Below are positions 43,177 through 52,036 of a stretch of 64,000 nt of DNA, piece after piece (the first letter of the stretch is position 1; each line of letters opens with the position of its first letter). The notes under the pieces were generated by a model. That model had not been told where the DNA came from. It did no database searches and saw only the letters and a program-made list of their open reading frames with translations. The stretch is from assembly GCF_001238295.1 (NCBI RefSeq), contig NZ_LGXZ01000013.1, positions 1-64,000 of the forward strand. Reading direction: 5' to 3'. The position numbers and the translations under genes were made by a program. The DNA comes from Ruegeria sp. 6PALISEP08 (GTDB taxonomy: Bacteria; Pseudomonadota; Alphaproteobacteria; Rhodobacterales; Rhodobacteraceae).

Positions 43177-45239
43177 ACAGGTTCAAGGGAAACGAGTTCC
43201 CGGCGGAAAAATTCACGGTCGATATCGCCCGCATCGCGCTCGAAGTTTCGGGCAGCCATGTGACCCGAGTATACAGCGTCCGCAATCAAGCCTGGGTTTG
43301 CAGCATCCCCGATCAATTCCAACGTATTCAGCGGACTGGCAGTCAAACCGGAAAGCTCATCGTAAAGTGTGGTGTCTCGCATTCGTTGCGTCACCAACAC
43401 AACGGAACTGCATTCAATGGATCGTTCTCGTCCAGTGTAGACGCAGTGCAATTTCGCCTGACCTGGCGCAAAGCTGGCCAAGGTCTGCGACAACGCCAGA
43501 TGAACGCCCTTTTCCAGCAGGCTGCGTTGCACTTTGGTCTGTTCCAACGTCAGCTCTGTGAAGGGCGAGACCATCGAGGCCGGGGTTGCAAATACGACCT
43601 GCCGCCCGGCTTGAGCCAAGTGATCCGCCAGCACCCCGCCTAGATAGGCCTGATCATCATCGTAGACCAAAATCGGACCGTCCCCTGGTACTTCCCCTGA
43701 CATGATGTCGTCCGGAGTAAAAACCTGAGAGCCCACGCCCATTGATACGCCATGGAATGCAGATTTTCCTCGGCCATCCCGCCGCCATGATGCGCCAGTT
43801 GCCAGAAAGACGTTCGGAATGCCCAGTTCGACAACTTCATTTGCCGAAAGACGGCTGTCGGTGAACAGTTGAACATTCCCGCGTTGTTGCAGGTCATAGA
43901 TCCTGTGATCGGTCACGCGTTTCCAGGCGGATAGCCCGGTCAGGCTGGATTCTTGCAAAACGCGACCGCCAAGCTCTTGCTTCGCTTCGGCAAGGGTTAC
44001 CTCATAGCCCCGACGAGCCAACTGCATGGCGCATTCCAGCCCCGCGGGACCACTGCCAACTACGAGCGCAGATTCTTCTTTTCCCCGGCGTTCTATGACC
44101 TCAGGATGCCATTTCCGACGCCACTCTTCGCCCATCGTCGGGTTTTGGGTGCACCGGATAGGGACACCCAGAGTATCGGAAGAAACGCAGATATTACAGC
44201 CGATGCATTCTCGGATTTCTTCGGTGCGCCCTTCCCTGATCTTGTTGGGAAGAAAGGGATCGGCGATGGATGGTCGTGCCGCGCCGATAAAGTCAAGGAT
44301 GCCCTTCCCGACCAATGACACCATCAAATCCGGAGAAGTCAGACGCCCGACGCCCACAACAGGCTTGGATGTCACTTGTTTAACGAATTCGATGTATGAG
44401 GTTTGAAAACCGTCCCGGGGCTCAAACCGGGTCGTCGCAGAGTCGTTGCTCCAATCCGCGACGTTCACGTCCCATAGATCTGGCAGCTCTGCCAGCAGTT
44501 CGACAACTGCACGTCCCTCTTCGTGCGCCTGCATCCCGTCCGGCCCGAGCATTTCATCGACTGCAAACCGAAGGGCTATTGCACATTCATCTCCGACTTC
44601 TTCTCTGGTCTCTTCCAGAAGTTCTCGGGTAAGCCGCACTCGGTTCTCTAACGAACCGCCGTATTCATCGGTCCGATCATTGAACTGCGGCAGCATAAAG
44701 TGGTGCGGCAAGGTCATGTGATGCCCGGCATAAACATACACAATATCAAAACCAGCCTCGCGCGAACGTCGCGCCGCGGCGCGGTGCCATTTGCGGAACT
44801 CGCGAATGTCTGACTTGTCCATCGCCCGAGCCTGCTTTGGATATGCGGCCTGCAAGGCGAGCTCTGACGGGGCCAGCAAGGGGGCTCGGCTCAGGTGGTT
44901 TTGCGCATGGTGACCGTTATGCGCCAGTTCAATCGCCGCTAAAGACCCCTTGCTATGCACTGCCTCTGTCATTAGGCGCAGCGCCGGAATATCCCGCTCG
45001 TCCCACAGCCGGTTCTCGGCATAAGGAGACAGGTCTGAAGTCGGGTGTATTTCTGTCTCTTGATTGGACACAACAGCCCAACCACCTTCGGCCTTCATCG
45101 CCCGCATGGCGGCTTCTGCCTGCGGTCTTAAGTGCCCCAGACCGTTACAGTGGGGAACCTGATAGAACCGGTTTCGGGCCGTCACTGGCCCAATCTGAAC
45201 CGGCTCGAAGAGAACAGAATATCCGCCAGCGCCTGACAT
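43173..45239 (-). CDS. Trimethylamine dehydrogenase-like iron-sulfur flavoprotein
   Basis: A 688-aa protein with an N-terminal old-yellow-enzyme barrel, a [4Fe-4S] site and a C-terminal NAD(P)/ADP-binding region (VVGSGPAGLECAMQLARRGYEV). It aligns closely with trimethylamine dehydrogenase: FYQVPHC with Cys31 at the place of the covalent-FMN Cys30, and cluster ligands C345, C348, C351 and C363. Of the three aromatic residues that hold trimethylamine, only the Trp (W263) is kept; Tyr60 is Glu61 and Trp355 is Asp355 here. It should oxidatively demethylate a secondary or tertiary amine other than trimethylamine, like dimethylglycine-type DgcA enzymes. It is flanked by the Rieske and binding-protein genes. 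Confidence 0.88.
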   Translation of the reverse strand: MSGAGGYSVLFEPVQIGPVTARNRFYQVPHCNGLGHLRPQAEAAMRAMKAEGGWAVVSNQETEIHPTSDLSPYAENRLWDERDIPALRLMTEAVHSKGSLAAIELAHNGHHAQNHLSRAPLLAPSELALQAAYPKQARAMDKSDIREFRKWHRAAARRSREAGFDIVYVYAGHHMTLPHHFMLPQFNDRTDEYGGSLENRVRLTRELLEETREEVGDECAIALRFAVDEMLGPDGMQAHEEGRAVVELLAELPDLWDVNVADWSNDSATTRFEPRDGFQTSYIEFVKQVTSKPVVGVGRLTSPDLMVSLVGKGILDFIGAARPSIADPFLPNKIREGRTEEIRECIGCNICVSSDTLGVPIRCTQNPTMGEEWRRKWHPEVIERRGKEESALVVGSGPAGLECAMQLARRGYEVTLAEAKQELGGRVLQESSLTGLSAWKRVTDHRIYDLQQRGNVQLFTDSRLSANEVVELGIPNVFLATGASWRRDGRGKSAFHGVSMGVGSQVFTPDDIMSGEVPGDGPILVYDDDQAYLGGVLADHLAQAGRQVVFATPASMVSPFTELTLEQTKVQRSLLEKGVHLALSQTLASFAPGQAKLHCVYTGRERSIECSSVVLVTQRMRDTTLYDELSGLTASPLNTLELIGDAANPGLIADAVYSGHMAARNFERDAGDIDREFFRRELVSLEPV

Positions 45240-45275
45240 TACCGCGCATCCTCCAGAAAATCGGAAAAAGTTTCG

Positions 45276-45313
45276 TGGGAATGGCAGGGTTTTTTAAGTT
45301 CCCGACATTCCCC
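45276..45313 (-). terminator. Hairpin after the Pot-type binding-protein gene
   Basis: GGGAATG (45277-45283) and CATTCCC (45306-45312), with further pairing of GGG and CCC inside, form an imperfect hairpin in the 95-bp gap before the flavoprotein gene. In the minus-strand transcript the stem is followed within a few bases by CTTTTT. It could partly terminate transcription, lowering expression of the enzymes relative to the transporter. Confidence 0.5.
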
Positions 45314-45334
45314 CGTTGTGTCGCTGAGGTGCCC

Positions 45335-46390
45335 TTAGAAGCCCGCCTTGATGCGTTCGAACTCCTTCAGCATCTTGGATTCCAGCTCGGGGTTAACCGC
45401 ATCAAAGAACAGGCTGCCTTCAAAGAAGCTGTCCACGTCCGAGAACCCATAGGTATCGATCAGTTCCGGATCAGCTTGGGCGAACGCGTCCTCGTTGGCA
45501 TGGGCGTAACCCCAGCTTTCGATGATGTACTTGCCGCTGGCGGCAGAGCTGAGTGCGTTCAGCATGTCATATACCTGTTCATCCGACTGCTTGGCAGATT
45601 TCAGATGCACATAACCGCAGACCCAGGTTGCGATGCCCTTGTCAACATCACGCATCATGACAGCCGGGGTTTCGTTCCAGATCAAGTTCAGTTCCGATTG
45701 GTTCCAACCCCAACCCATTGTCACTTCTCCACTGGCAATAGCTTGATCCAGCTGGCCCGCGTCTGACCAGTAGAAGCGCACATTCGGATGAATCGCGCGC
45801 AAGTAGTCCGCCGCTTTCTGGAATTCCTCGTCGCTCATATCGGTATAGCTGGAGGCACCGGTTGCCAGCGCCGCCATGGCAAAGGCACTGGAGGCGGCGT
45901 CTGGGATGGCAACCTTGCCCTGGTAGGCGGGATTCGCCAGCAGTTGCAACGAAACATCATCCGCCGAAATCATATCCGTGCGGTAGATCAGGCCGGTATT
46001 GCCCCACTCAAACGGCACCATGTAGGTCTGCCCGTCGATCGTGATGCCATCGACCTCTTTGATCTTGGGCATCAGTTTGTCCCAGTTCTCCAGCTTGCTG
46101 GTGTCGATCGGATTGATCATGTCCGCCGCCACCCATTTTCTCAGGGCGTCCGTGCAGGGGTGGGCCAGATCAGCTTCAAATCCGGATTGAAGCTTGGTGA
46201 ACGCTTCGTCTACGCTACCGAAATAGGTGTAGCTGGGCGGACCGCCATACTTTTCGACATAGTCGCCGAAAAAGCCCTGATCCTCATATCCGGACCAGTC
46301 AAAAACGGTTAGATCAGCCGCATTGGCCAGAGCTTGGCTGGCAGCAAAGGTGGCAACCACCGCTGCCATAAGTGATGATGTTTTAGTCAT
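45335..46390 (-). CDS. ABC solute-binding protein (PotD/spermidine-putrescine type)
   Basis: A 351-aa periplasmic protein with a signal peptide (SLMAAVVATFAASQALANA) and a PotD-like fold beginning DLTVFDWSGYEDQGFF. Aromatic residues such as those in VPFEWGNTGLIYRTD and GWGWNQSELNLIW could form a cation-binding cage for a methylated ammonium or polyamine, as in family members; this is inference. It overlaps the ATPase gene by 4 bp and sets the specificity of the uptake system in the methylated-amine operon. Confidence 0.9.
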   Translation of the reverse strand: MTKTSSLMAAVVATFAASQALANAADLTVFDWSGYEDQGFFGDYVEKYGGPPSYTYFGSVDEAFTKLQSGFEADLAHPCTDALRKWVAADMINPIDTSKLENWDKLMPKIKEVDGITIDGQTYMVPFEWGNTGLIYRTDMISADDVSLQLLANPAYQGKVAIPDAASSAFAMAALATGASSYTDMSDEEFQKAADYLRAIHPNVRFYWSDAGQLDQAIASGEVTMGWGWNQSELNLIWNETPAVMMRDVDKGIATWVCGYVHLKSAKQSDEQVYDMLNALSSAASGKYIIESWGYAHANEDAFAQADPELIDTYGFSDVDSFFEGSLFFDAVNPELESKMLKEFERIKAGF

Positions 46391-47502
46391 TTGTCTCCTC
46401 CCAAAGTTTCACGTTTACCCAGATCAATCACCGAGGCGCTTTGAGCGCCAAGCCAGACGGTATCCCCGCGGCTGTGATCGACTGTGTGAAAGTAGTTCGG
46501 CACTGCGACGGCGATGCTTTCGGGCAGTCCGTCGATGCGCACATAGTAGTGGACGCTCTCACCATAAAAGGCGACGTCCGACACCTCGCCCTGAACACAA
46601 GCGTCGTAGCCTTCTGGCTTTTCTGCGCTGATCTCCAATTGCTCGGGCCGAACGCCGACCAGCAGTTCCTTGTCATGCACCTGAACGTTTGGATTCACCC
46701 CGATCGTCATCTGCCCGAACCCCTGAACAGTAACCTCCAGCGTTTCAGAATTCTCAGCCATTACCTCGGCATCCAGAAAGTTCATTCCGCCAATGAAAGA
46801 AGCCACTTCCCGGTTGCAGGGTTGGGAATACAGAACCTCGGGCTTGTCGACCTGTTTCAGCTGGCCGGCGAACATTACGCCGATCCGGTCAGACATGGTC
46901 ATCGCCTCGTACTGATCATGCGTGACCATGACGAAGGTAATGCCAAGCTTTTGCTGCAGACGGCGCATTTCTAGCTGCATCGCTTCACGCAGGTTCTTGT
47001 CCAGCGCGGAAAGTGGCTCATCCAACAACAGCACCTTCGGCCGCATGACCAGCGCGCGGGCGAGAGCCACGCGCTGACGCTGACCGCCCGACAACTCATT
47101 GGCCTTGCGATCCTGCAAGCCGCCGAGCTCCACCATCTCGAGAGCTTCGGCAACGCGGTCCTTGATTTCCTTGCGTGATAGCTTTGACTTGCGCAATCCG
47201 AACCCAACGTTGTCACCCACATTCAGGTGCGGAAAGATCGCATAACTTTGGAACACCATATTGGTGGGCCGCTTATTGGCAGGCACCTCTCCCATCGTCC
47301 GACCGTCAATCCGGACTTCACCCTCTTCGTGATCCTGAAAGCCAGCAATGATGCGCAAAGCTGTTGTCTTTCCGCAGCCTGAAGGCCCAAGCAGCGAAAA
47401 GAACTCACCCTCTTTCAAGGTCAGGTTCAGATCGGATACAGCCACAAAGGAGCCAAAGCGTTTTTCAACGCCCTGAATTTCAATGATGATCTGTTCGCTC
47501 AT
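46387..47502 (-). CDS. ABC transporter ATP-binding protein (PotA-like)
   Basis: A 371-aa ATPase with Walker A GPSGCGKTT near residue 40, signature LSGGQRQRV, Walker B VLLLDEPLSALD and a C-terminal TOBE domain, the PotA layout. The ATG at 47502 is chosen for its AAGGAAA ribosome-binding site; the ATG at 47526 would overlap the permease gene by 4 bp and is also possible. It energises the two permeases encoded upstream. Confidence 0.93.
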   Translation of the reverse strand: MSEQIIIEIQGVEKRFGSFVAVSDLNLTLKEGEFFSLLGPSGCGKTTALRIIAGFQDHEEGEVRIDGRTMGEVPANKRPTNMVFQSYAIFPHLNVGDNVGFGLRKSKLSRKEIKDRVAEALEMVELGGLQDRKANELSGGQRQRVALARALVMRPKVLLLDEPLSALDKNLREAMQLEMRRLQQKLGITFVMVTHDQYEAMTMSDRIGVMFAGQLKQVDKPEVLYSQPCNREVASFIGGMNFLDAEVMAENSETLEVTVQGFGQMTIGVNPNVQVHDKELLVGVRPEQLEISAEKPEGYDACVQGEVSDVAFYGESVHYYVRIDGLPESIAVAVPNYFHTVDHSRGDTVWLGAQSASVIDLGKRETLGGDK

Positions 47503-47522
47503 CTTGTTCGTTTCCTTTGGCT

Positions 47523-48317
47523 TCAATCCGAGGATTGGGTGGAACGGCGGCGGAAATATTCGGCGATCAACAGAAGCAGGACCGAGGACATCAAAAGCAG
47601 CGATCCTAGTGCCAGCGTGTTAGGCAATTTTGCCGGGAAGCGGATCTGGCTCCAGATATAGACCGGCAGCGTCGGGCTGTTGCCGGACAGGAAGAAGGCC
47701 AGCACGAACTCGTCAAAGGACACGGTGAATGTGACCAGAAGGCTCGCGACGATGCCCGGCGCAACAATGGGCAGAGTGACGCGCCGAAACGTTCCCACAA
47801 CGCTTTCGCCAAGGTCAAAGGCGGCTTCTTCCAGAGACTGATCGAAATCGTCAAAGGCGGACTTCATGATCGACACGGAAAAGGGCAGCGCCACGAACAC
47901 ATGCCCAAGGATCACTGTCGTCAGCGATGGCTTCAGTCCGACGCTGATGAAAAGAACCAGCATCGAACTGGCAACGATGATGCCGGGGATGACTAGCGGA
48001 AGCATCACGAGGCCCTCAGACAACTCGCGCCCGGTGAATCGGTAACGAACATAGGCGCGCGCTGCGAACAGACCTAAAGACGTTGCCATCAGGGCAGTCA
48101 CGCTGCCGACGATCAAAGAGTTCACCATCGCCTGCAGCAGCGTGTCCTGCTGACCCAACTGTGCATACCATTTCAACGTGAACCCTTTTAGCGGGAAGGC
48201 CACGATGGTTCCGTCGTTGAACGAAAACAACGGCAAAAGCAAAACCGGCAGGTAGAGAAACACCAGATAGGCGATCACATAAACCAGCAACCATGGGATC
48301 CGAAAAGCCTTGGTCAT
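47523..48317 (-). CDS. ABC permease (PotC-like)
   Basis: A 264-aa membrane protein with six hydrophobic segments and the EAA loop SLEEAAFDLGESVVGTFRRVTLPIVAPG. The ATG at 48317 overlaps the PotB-like stop by 4 bp; the frame upstream to 48371 is a shadow of that gene. It pairs with the PotB-like protein. Confidence 0.92.
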   Translation of the reverse strand: MTKAFRIPWLLVYVIAYLVFLYLPVLLLPLFSFNDGTIVAFPLKGFTLKWYAQLGQQDTLLQAMVNSLIVGSVTALMATSLGLFAARAYVRYRFTGRELSEGLVMLPLVIPGIIVASSMLVLFISVGLKPSLTTVILGHVFVALPFSVSIMKSAFDDFDQSLEEAAFDLGESVVGTFRRVTLPIVAPGIVASLLVTFTVSFDEFVLAFFLSGNSPTLPVYIWSQIRFPAKLPNTLALGSLLLMSSVLLLLIAEYFRRRSTQSSD

Positions 48318-49177
48318 CTGATCCTCCGCCCCAGAGCGGTGACGGCCACCACAAACAAGATTGCGACACAAGCGACCGAAAGCATGGCCAGCAGAGACAG
48401 TGTTGCACCCAACGGCCAGTTATTAGCGGCACCAAATTGCACCTGAATGAGGTTGGCAACCATTTTACCCTGCGACCCACCAACCAAAGCCGGTGTCACG
48501 TAGTCGCCCACTGTAGGGATGAAAATGATCAGACAGGCCGCAATGATCCCCGGCACTGTCAGAGGTAAAGTCACGCGGACAAACCTCTCGAGCTTGCTGC
48601 AGCCAAGGTCGGTTGCTGCCTCCAACAGGCTACGATCGATCTTTTGCAGCGACACATATATCGGCAGGATCGCAAATGGCGCCCAGGCGTGCGCAAGCGT
48701 TAGTACAACGGCGAACTCGTTGTAGAGCAGGAATGTCAGAGGTTCCTGTATCAGTCCTAGCGATATCAAAGCAGAGTTCATCACTCCATTGAAGCCAAGG
48801 ATCAGCTTCCAGCTGAACACCCGCAACAGGTAGCTGCTCCAAAATGGAATGGTGATCAGCAACAGCCAAAGGGTCTTCTTTTTTGTCCGAAATGCGATGA
48901 AATAGGCGACCGGATAGGCCAGACAAACCGTTGCCAGTGTCACCGCCCCCGCAATCGCCACCGATCTGATTATCAAATGACGAACCAAGGGGTCAGTGAA
49001 CGCCTCTTGGTAATTCGCCCACGTAAGTGTTCGGTCAATCTCGACATATGTCTGGGTCCAAAAGCTGTATGCGACCAGAATGCACAGCGGCACAGCAACA
49101 AGCAGACCGACATAGAGCGTCGCAGGCGCGCTCAGTATTAGGCCCTTGCCCGTGTCACTTCGTAAGACTCCAGCCAT
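48314..49177 (-). CDS. ABC permease (PotB-like)
   Basis: A 287-aa membrane protein with six hydrophobic segments and the EAA loop SLLEAATDLGCSKLERFVRVTLPLTVPG. The ATG at 49177 has CAGGGAAG just upstream; the longer frame to 49243 would run through the palindromic operator and is rejected. It is the first gene of the seven-gene methylated-amine operon, divergent from the second BetI-like tetR. Confidence 0.92.
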   Translation of the reverse strand: MAGVLRSDTGKGLILSAPATLYVGLLVAVPLCILVAYSFWTQTYVEIDRTLTWANYQEAFTDPLVRHLIIRSVAIAGAVTLATVCLAYPVAYFIAFRTKKKTLWLLLITIPFWSSYLLRVFSWKLILGFNGVMNSALISLGLIQEPLTFLLYNEFAVVLTLAHAWAPFAILPIYVSLQKIDRSLLEAATDLGCSKLERFVRVTLPLTVPGIIAACLIIFIPTVGDYVTPALVGGSQGKMVANLIQVQFGAANNWPLGATLSLLAMLSVACVAILFVVAVTALGRRIR

Positions 49178-49225
49178 GCTTCCCTGCAGAACTTTGCTTT
49201 TGGTGGCGCGACGACAGTCATCACA

Positions 49226-49245
49226 AAATGGACAATCGTCCATTT
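49226..49245. promoter_or_regulatory. TetR-type operator 2, perfect inverted repeat
   Basis: AAATGGACAATCGTCCATTT has perfect 8-bp arms around AATC and lies in the 190-bp space between the divergent PotB-like and tetR genes, 48 bp before the permease start. Its core nearly equals the palindrome at 38865-38882 beside the paralogous regulator. It most probably represses the methylated-amine operon and tetR in the absence of inducer. Confidence 0.8.
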
Positions 49246-49367
49246 AAATCTGGAATTTTCAGGCTAGCTGTGTCAACTGATATTTTCACAACCGGTGCTG
49301 GCCAATTTCGCAAAATCCGCTAGAAGGCAGCGCAAGAGGCTGGAAACAAACAGAATTGCTTGATCTA

Positions 49368-50009
49368 ATGACTGGAAGACGCCAAGAAATTCGCGAACAA
49401 AATCGACTATCCCTGATCCAGGCAGTACTCGACTCGGTCGCAGAGAAAGGGATTTCAGAGACATCCGTCAGCGAAATCATTCAGCGCGCCGAGTTGTCCC
49501 GCGGCATGATTCACCTTCATTTCGGCGGCAAGGACAATTTGGTTGACGAAGCCGCCCGCTACTCGTCCGAGCAATATTACAACGGCATCTATGCCTTGCT
49601 GGAGACGACCGGACAAACAGGCCAGGAACATATTGAGATGATAGTTCGGGGGGATTTGAGCGAAGCCATCCTTAACAAGAAGAATGTCTCCATTTGGTAC
49701 GCATTTCGCGGTGAGGCCAGAAACCGAGCCGCTATCGCGGCCTTTTCAGACACACGCGACGCAAAGCTTCGGAACCTGGTCTTCAACGCGTTTGCGCGAA
49801 TTGCAAAGGAAGCTGAAATCGAAAACCCCAATCAGGTTGCACGGGACGCTACGCACGGCACACTCGCCATGTTGGAAGGTATGTGGACCGATTACCTACT
49901 CCACCCGGACTCTTTTGATCGTAACGAGGCAATTAGAATTGTTTTCCGTTTTCTGAGTACAATGTTCCCCAAACACTTTGACCTCAGCGGCGCACAGTTA
50001 CTTGAATGA
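49368..50009 (+). CDS. TetR-family regulator (BetI-like), paralogue 2
   Basis: A 213-aa regulator with a TetR helix-turn-helix (ETSVSEIIQRAELSRGMIHLHFGGKDNLV) and a BetI-like C-terminal domain with NVSIWYAFRGEARNRAAIAAF, AMLEGMWTDYLLHPDSF and LSTMFPKHF. These segments match paralogue 1 at 38140-38832. The ATG at 49368 is preferred to the TTG at 49356. It is divergent from the methylated-amine operon and likely senses its substrate or an intermediate. Confidence 0.92.
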   Translation: MTGRRQEIREQNRLSLIQAVLDSVAEKGISETSVSEIIQRAELSRGMIHLHFGGKDNLVDEAARYSSEQYYNGIYALLETTGQTGQEHIEMIVRGDLSEAILNKKNVSIWYAFRGEARNRAAIAAFSDTRDAKLRNLVFNAFARIAKEAEIENPNQVARDATHGTLAMLEGMWTDYLLHPDSFDRNEAIRIVFRFLSTMFPKHFDLSGAQLLE

Positions 50010-50470
50010 AATTTGCGACAAAATTCCTATCTGGCCACTTTAGAGCAGGATAATCTCCATCACTACGATGACAGCTTGGTAAGGACGCAAAAAAGTTCAA
50101 TTGAGCAAACGGCAATTCGAAGCCCAAAGTTGATGGATGACGCAGCAACAAAGTGCGAACGTCGCGGTATAGGGGTTATGTGAAGCGATCTTTGATTGAG
50201 TCATCTGCTCATCTACGAGCCCAATATTGACCGATGCCGCGCGGCGCACCAATGTCCCCTGTCTGGTGCGATGCACGGCTGGTGCACCACTCCTCTTTCA
50301 TCATAGCTTCCACATCGATGCCGGTGGAGCAGGAGCCACCCACCTCATCCGCTTGGGGCTCCTGCCACCGTTCCATGCGATCCGCAGAGAATGGCGGCGG
50401 CGAGCCCAAAATCCTTGTTTCTGCTCAGCGGTGAATGACGGCATTCCGGGGCTTTCAGAGCAATTAGAGC
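50010..50470. other. Intergenic region with one copy of a 46-bp repeat
   Basis: About 460 bp between the convergent tetR and lrp genes. Apart from the repeat copy at 50155-50200 no gene or clear terminator is seen; short frames have no recognisable domain. Confidence 0.55.
50155..50200 (+). repeat. 46-bp imperfect direct repeat, left copy
   Basis: It matches 53300-53345 in the same orientation at 37 of 46 positions by eye, including GCGAACGTCGC at the start and ATGTGAAGCGATCT toward the end. The two copies enclose the lrp, ammonia-lyase and M20 hydrolase genes. Confidence 0.7.
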
Positions 50471-50935
50471 TCAGCCCAACATAGGCACACCCAGCCCAAC
50501 TTTGTGAGGCCGCATGACGACCGATGTTCTAAACCGTCGGACGTTCGAGTTGTCAAAGAACAGGCGTTTGGTGAGGTGTTCGAAATCATCCATGTCCCTC
50601 GCGGTGCAGATCAAGCAGAAATCGGCATCTCCCGTGATGTAGTAGCACTGTTGGACTCTTGGCTCTGCCTGCACCTGTCTCGCGAAGGCGTCTATCTGGT
50701 CTTGACGCTCACGTTCCAGTTCCACCATTACGACGAAGCGCATCGCTACGCCTGCCTTCCGTGGGTCAACGACGGCGACCTCTGAAGTGATCGTTCCAGA
50801 AGCTTTCAATGCTTTGAGCCGCCGTTGTACGGAGGCGACAGAGAGCCCGGTTTCTGAGGCCAATGCTTCGAGGCCCATGCGTGCATCGATTTGCGCCAGT
50901 TCGAGGAGTTTGCGGTCGAGGGAGTCCAGCTTCAT
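50471..50935 (-). CDS. Lrp/AsnC-family transcriptional regulator
   Basis: A 154-aa regulator starting MKLDSLDRKLLELAQIDARMGLEALASETGLSVASVQRRLKAL (helix-turn-helix) and ending in a RAM/AsnC ligand-binding domain (CYYITGDADFCLICTARDMDDFEHL). The ATG at 50935 gives the family length; a frame 192 codons longer exists but runs through the divergent promoter and into the ammonia-lyase gene. It is divergent from the diaminopropionate ammonia-lyase gene and probably controls it in response to an amino acid. Confidence 0.93.
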   Translation of the reverse strand: MKLDSLDRKLLELAQIDARMGLEALASETGLSVASVQRRLKALKASGTITSEVAVVDPRKAGVAMRFVVMVELERERQDQIDAFARQVQAEPRVQQCYYITGDADFCLICTARDMDDFEHLTKRLFFDNSNVRRFRTSVVMRPHKVGLGVPMLG

Positions 50936-50961
50936 GGTCAAGAAAACCGCCTTTGTGAGAA

Positions 50962-50987
50962 ATTTTTCCGAATATTGGTAAAAATTG
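50962..50987. promoter_or_regulatory. Lrp-type binding site in the divergent lrp/ammonia-lyase region
   Basis: AATTTTTCC (50962-50970) and GGTAAAAATT (50978-50987) form an A/T-rich imperfect inverted repeat around GAATATT. It lies in the 81-bp gap between the divergent genes. The layout fits Lrp/AsnC operators. Confidence 0.6.
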
Positions 50988-51016
50988 ACCGATATGTATA
51001 GCCTTGACGCTCTAGT

Positions 51017-52036
51017 ATGACGACCATGAAAGATTTTGCGAAACTCGACGTGACCAAACCGCTCGCCTTGCTCGAAGCTTGCCCTGCCTATCAGGCTTCG
51101 CCTCTCGAAGTGCGGGAGTTCAACTGTCGCTCCCTGATGATCAAGGACGAAACTGATCGGATGGGGCTTGGCGCTTTCAAGGCACTTGGCGGGGTCTACG
51201 CCGTTGCCAAACTCATAGAAGGCCAATGCGGTGTTTCTCTCAATCCGCAAAGCTTTTTGGATGCGGCTGTTCGTAACGTTGCCCGAACCATGACCTTCGT
51301 CTGTGCCAGTGCGGGTAATCATGGTCTCGCAGTCGCTGCCGGGGCGCGGCTCTTTGGATCGAAGGCCCGCATACATCTGTCTCAAACAGTGCCGGAAGAC
51401 TTTGCCCGTCGTTTGCGCGACAACGGTGCCGAGGTGGTCCGCTCTGGCGAGGACTATGAGGCCAGCGTTCAGGCCGCAATTACTGATGCAAAAAACAACG
51501 AGGCTATTCATCTCGCCGACGGGTCCTGGCCCGGATACACCGAGCCGCCCCGGCTGGTGATGGAAGGCTACACCGTAATTGCCGAAGAGATGCGCACATC
51601 CATTGAGACGTCGGGTCAGTGGCCGAGCGATGTCTATCTACAAGCAGGAGTCGGTGGGCTGGCGGCAGCGATAGCCTACATGATCCGAACAACCTGGACG
51701 GTTCAACCAAGGATCATCGTTGTAGAGCCTGACGCCGCGCCTTGCCTGTGCAATAGCGCCCAAGCAGGCAAGATCGTCACAGTTGAAGGTCCCGTGTCCA
51801 ATATGGGAAGACTTGATTGCAAAACACCTTCCATGTTGGCCCTAGACATCCTCAATGAGCACGCGAACGAATGGGTCACGATCAGCGATGTGCAGGCTGA
51901 AGAGGCCGTAGCGTACGCGCATGAATTGGGGTTCTCGACCACTCCGTCCGGCGCAGCGGGCCTTGCCGCTGCGATGCGCGAAGACGTCCCGATGCCCTTG
52001 GTTATTTTTTCCGAAGGAGGCGTTTCCGTTGCTTGA
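51017..52036 (+). CDS. Diaminopropionate ammonia-lyase-like PLP enzyme
   Basis: A 339-aa fold type II PLP enzyme. The PLP lysine is K55 in RMGLGAFKALGG, and the cofactor is further bound by the SAGNHGLAVAAGARLFG stretch and the glycine-rich AGVGGLAAAIAY loop. The family splits 2,3-diaminopropionate to pyruvate and ammonia; threonine or serine dehydratase relatives are less like it. At 339 aa it is shorter than E. coli YgeX (about 400 aa). The downstream M20 gene overlaps its end by 8 bp, so the two are translated together. Confidence 0.87.
   Translation: MTTMKDFAKLDVTKPLALLEACPAYQASPLEVREFNCRSLMIKDETDRMGLGAFKALGGVYAVAKLIEGQCGVSLNPQSFLDAAVRNVARTMTFVCASAGNHGLAVAAGARLFGSKARIHLSQTVPEDFARRLRDNGAEVVRSGEDYEASVQAAITDAKNNEAIHLADGSWPGYTEPPRLVMEGYTVIAEEMRTSIETSGQWPSDVYLQAGVGGLAAAIAYMIRTTWTVQPRIIVVEPDAAPCLCNSAQAGKIVTVEGPVSNMGRLDCKTPSMLALDILNEHANEWVTISDVQAEEAVAYAHELGFSTTPSGAAGLAAAMREDVPMPLVIFSEGGVSVA

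Noticed and set aside
50471..51511. A 346-residue Lrp-like protein from an upstream start
   Set aside because: The extra 192 codons run through the divergent promoter and the ammonia-lyase gene; the family length of about 154 aa fits the ATG at 50935.
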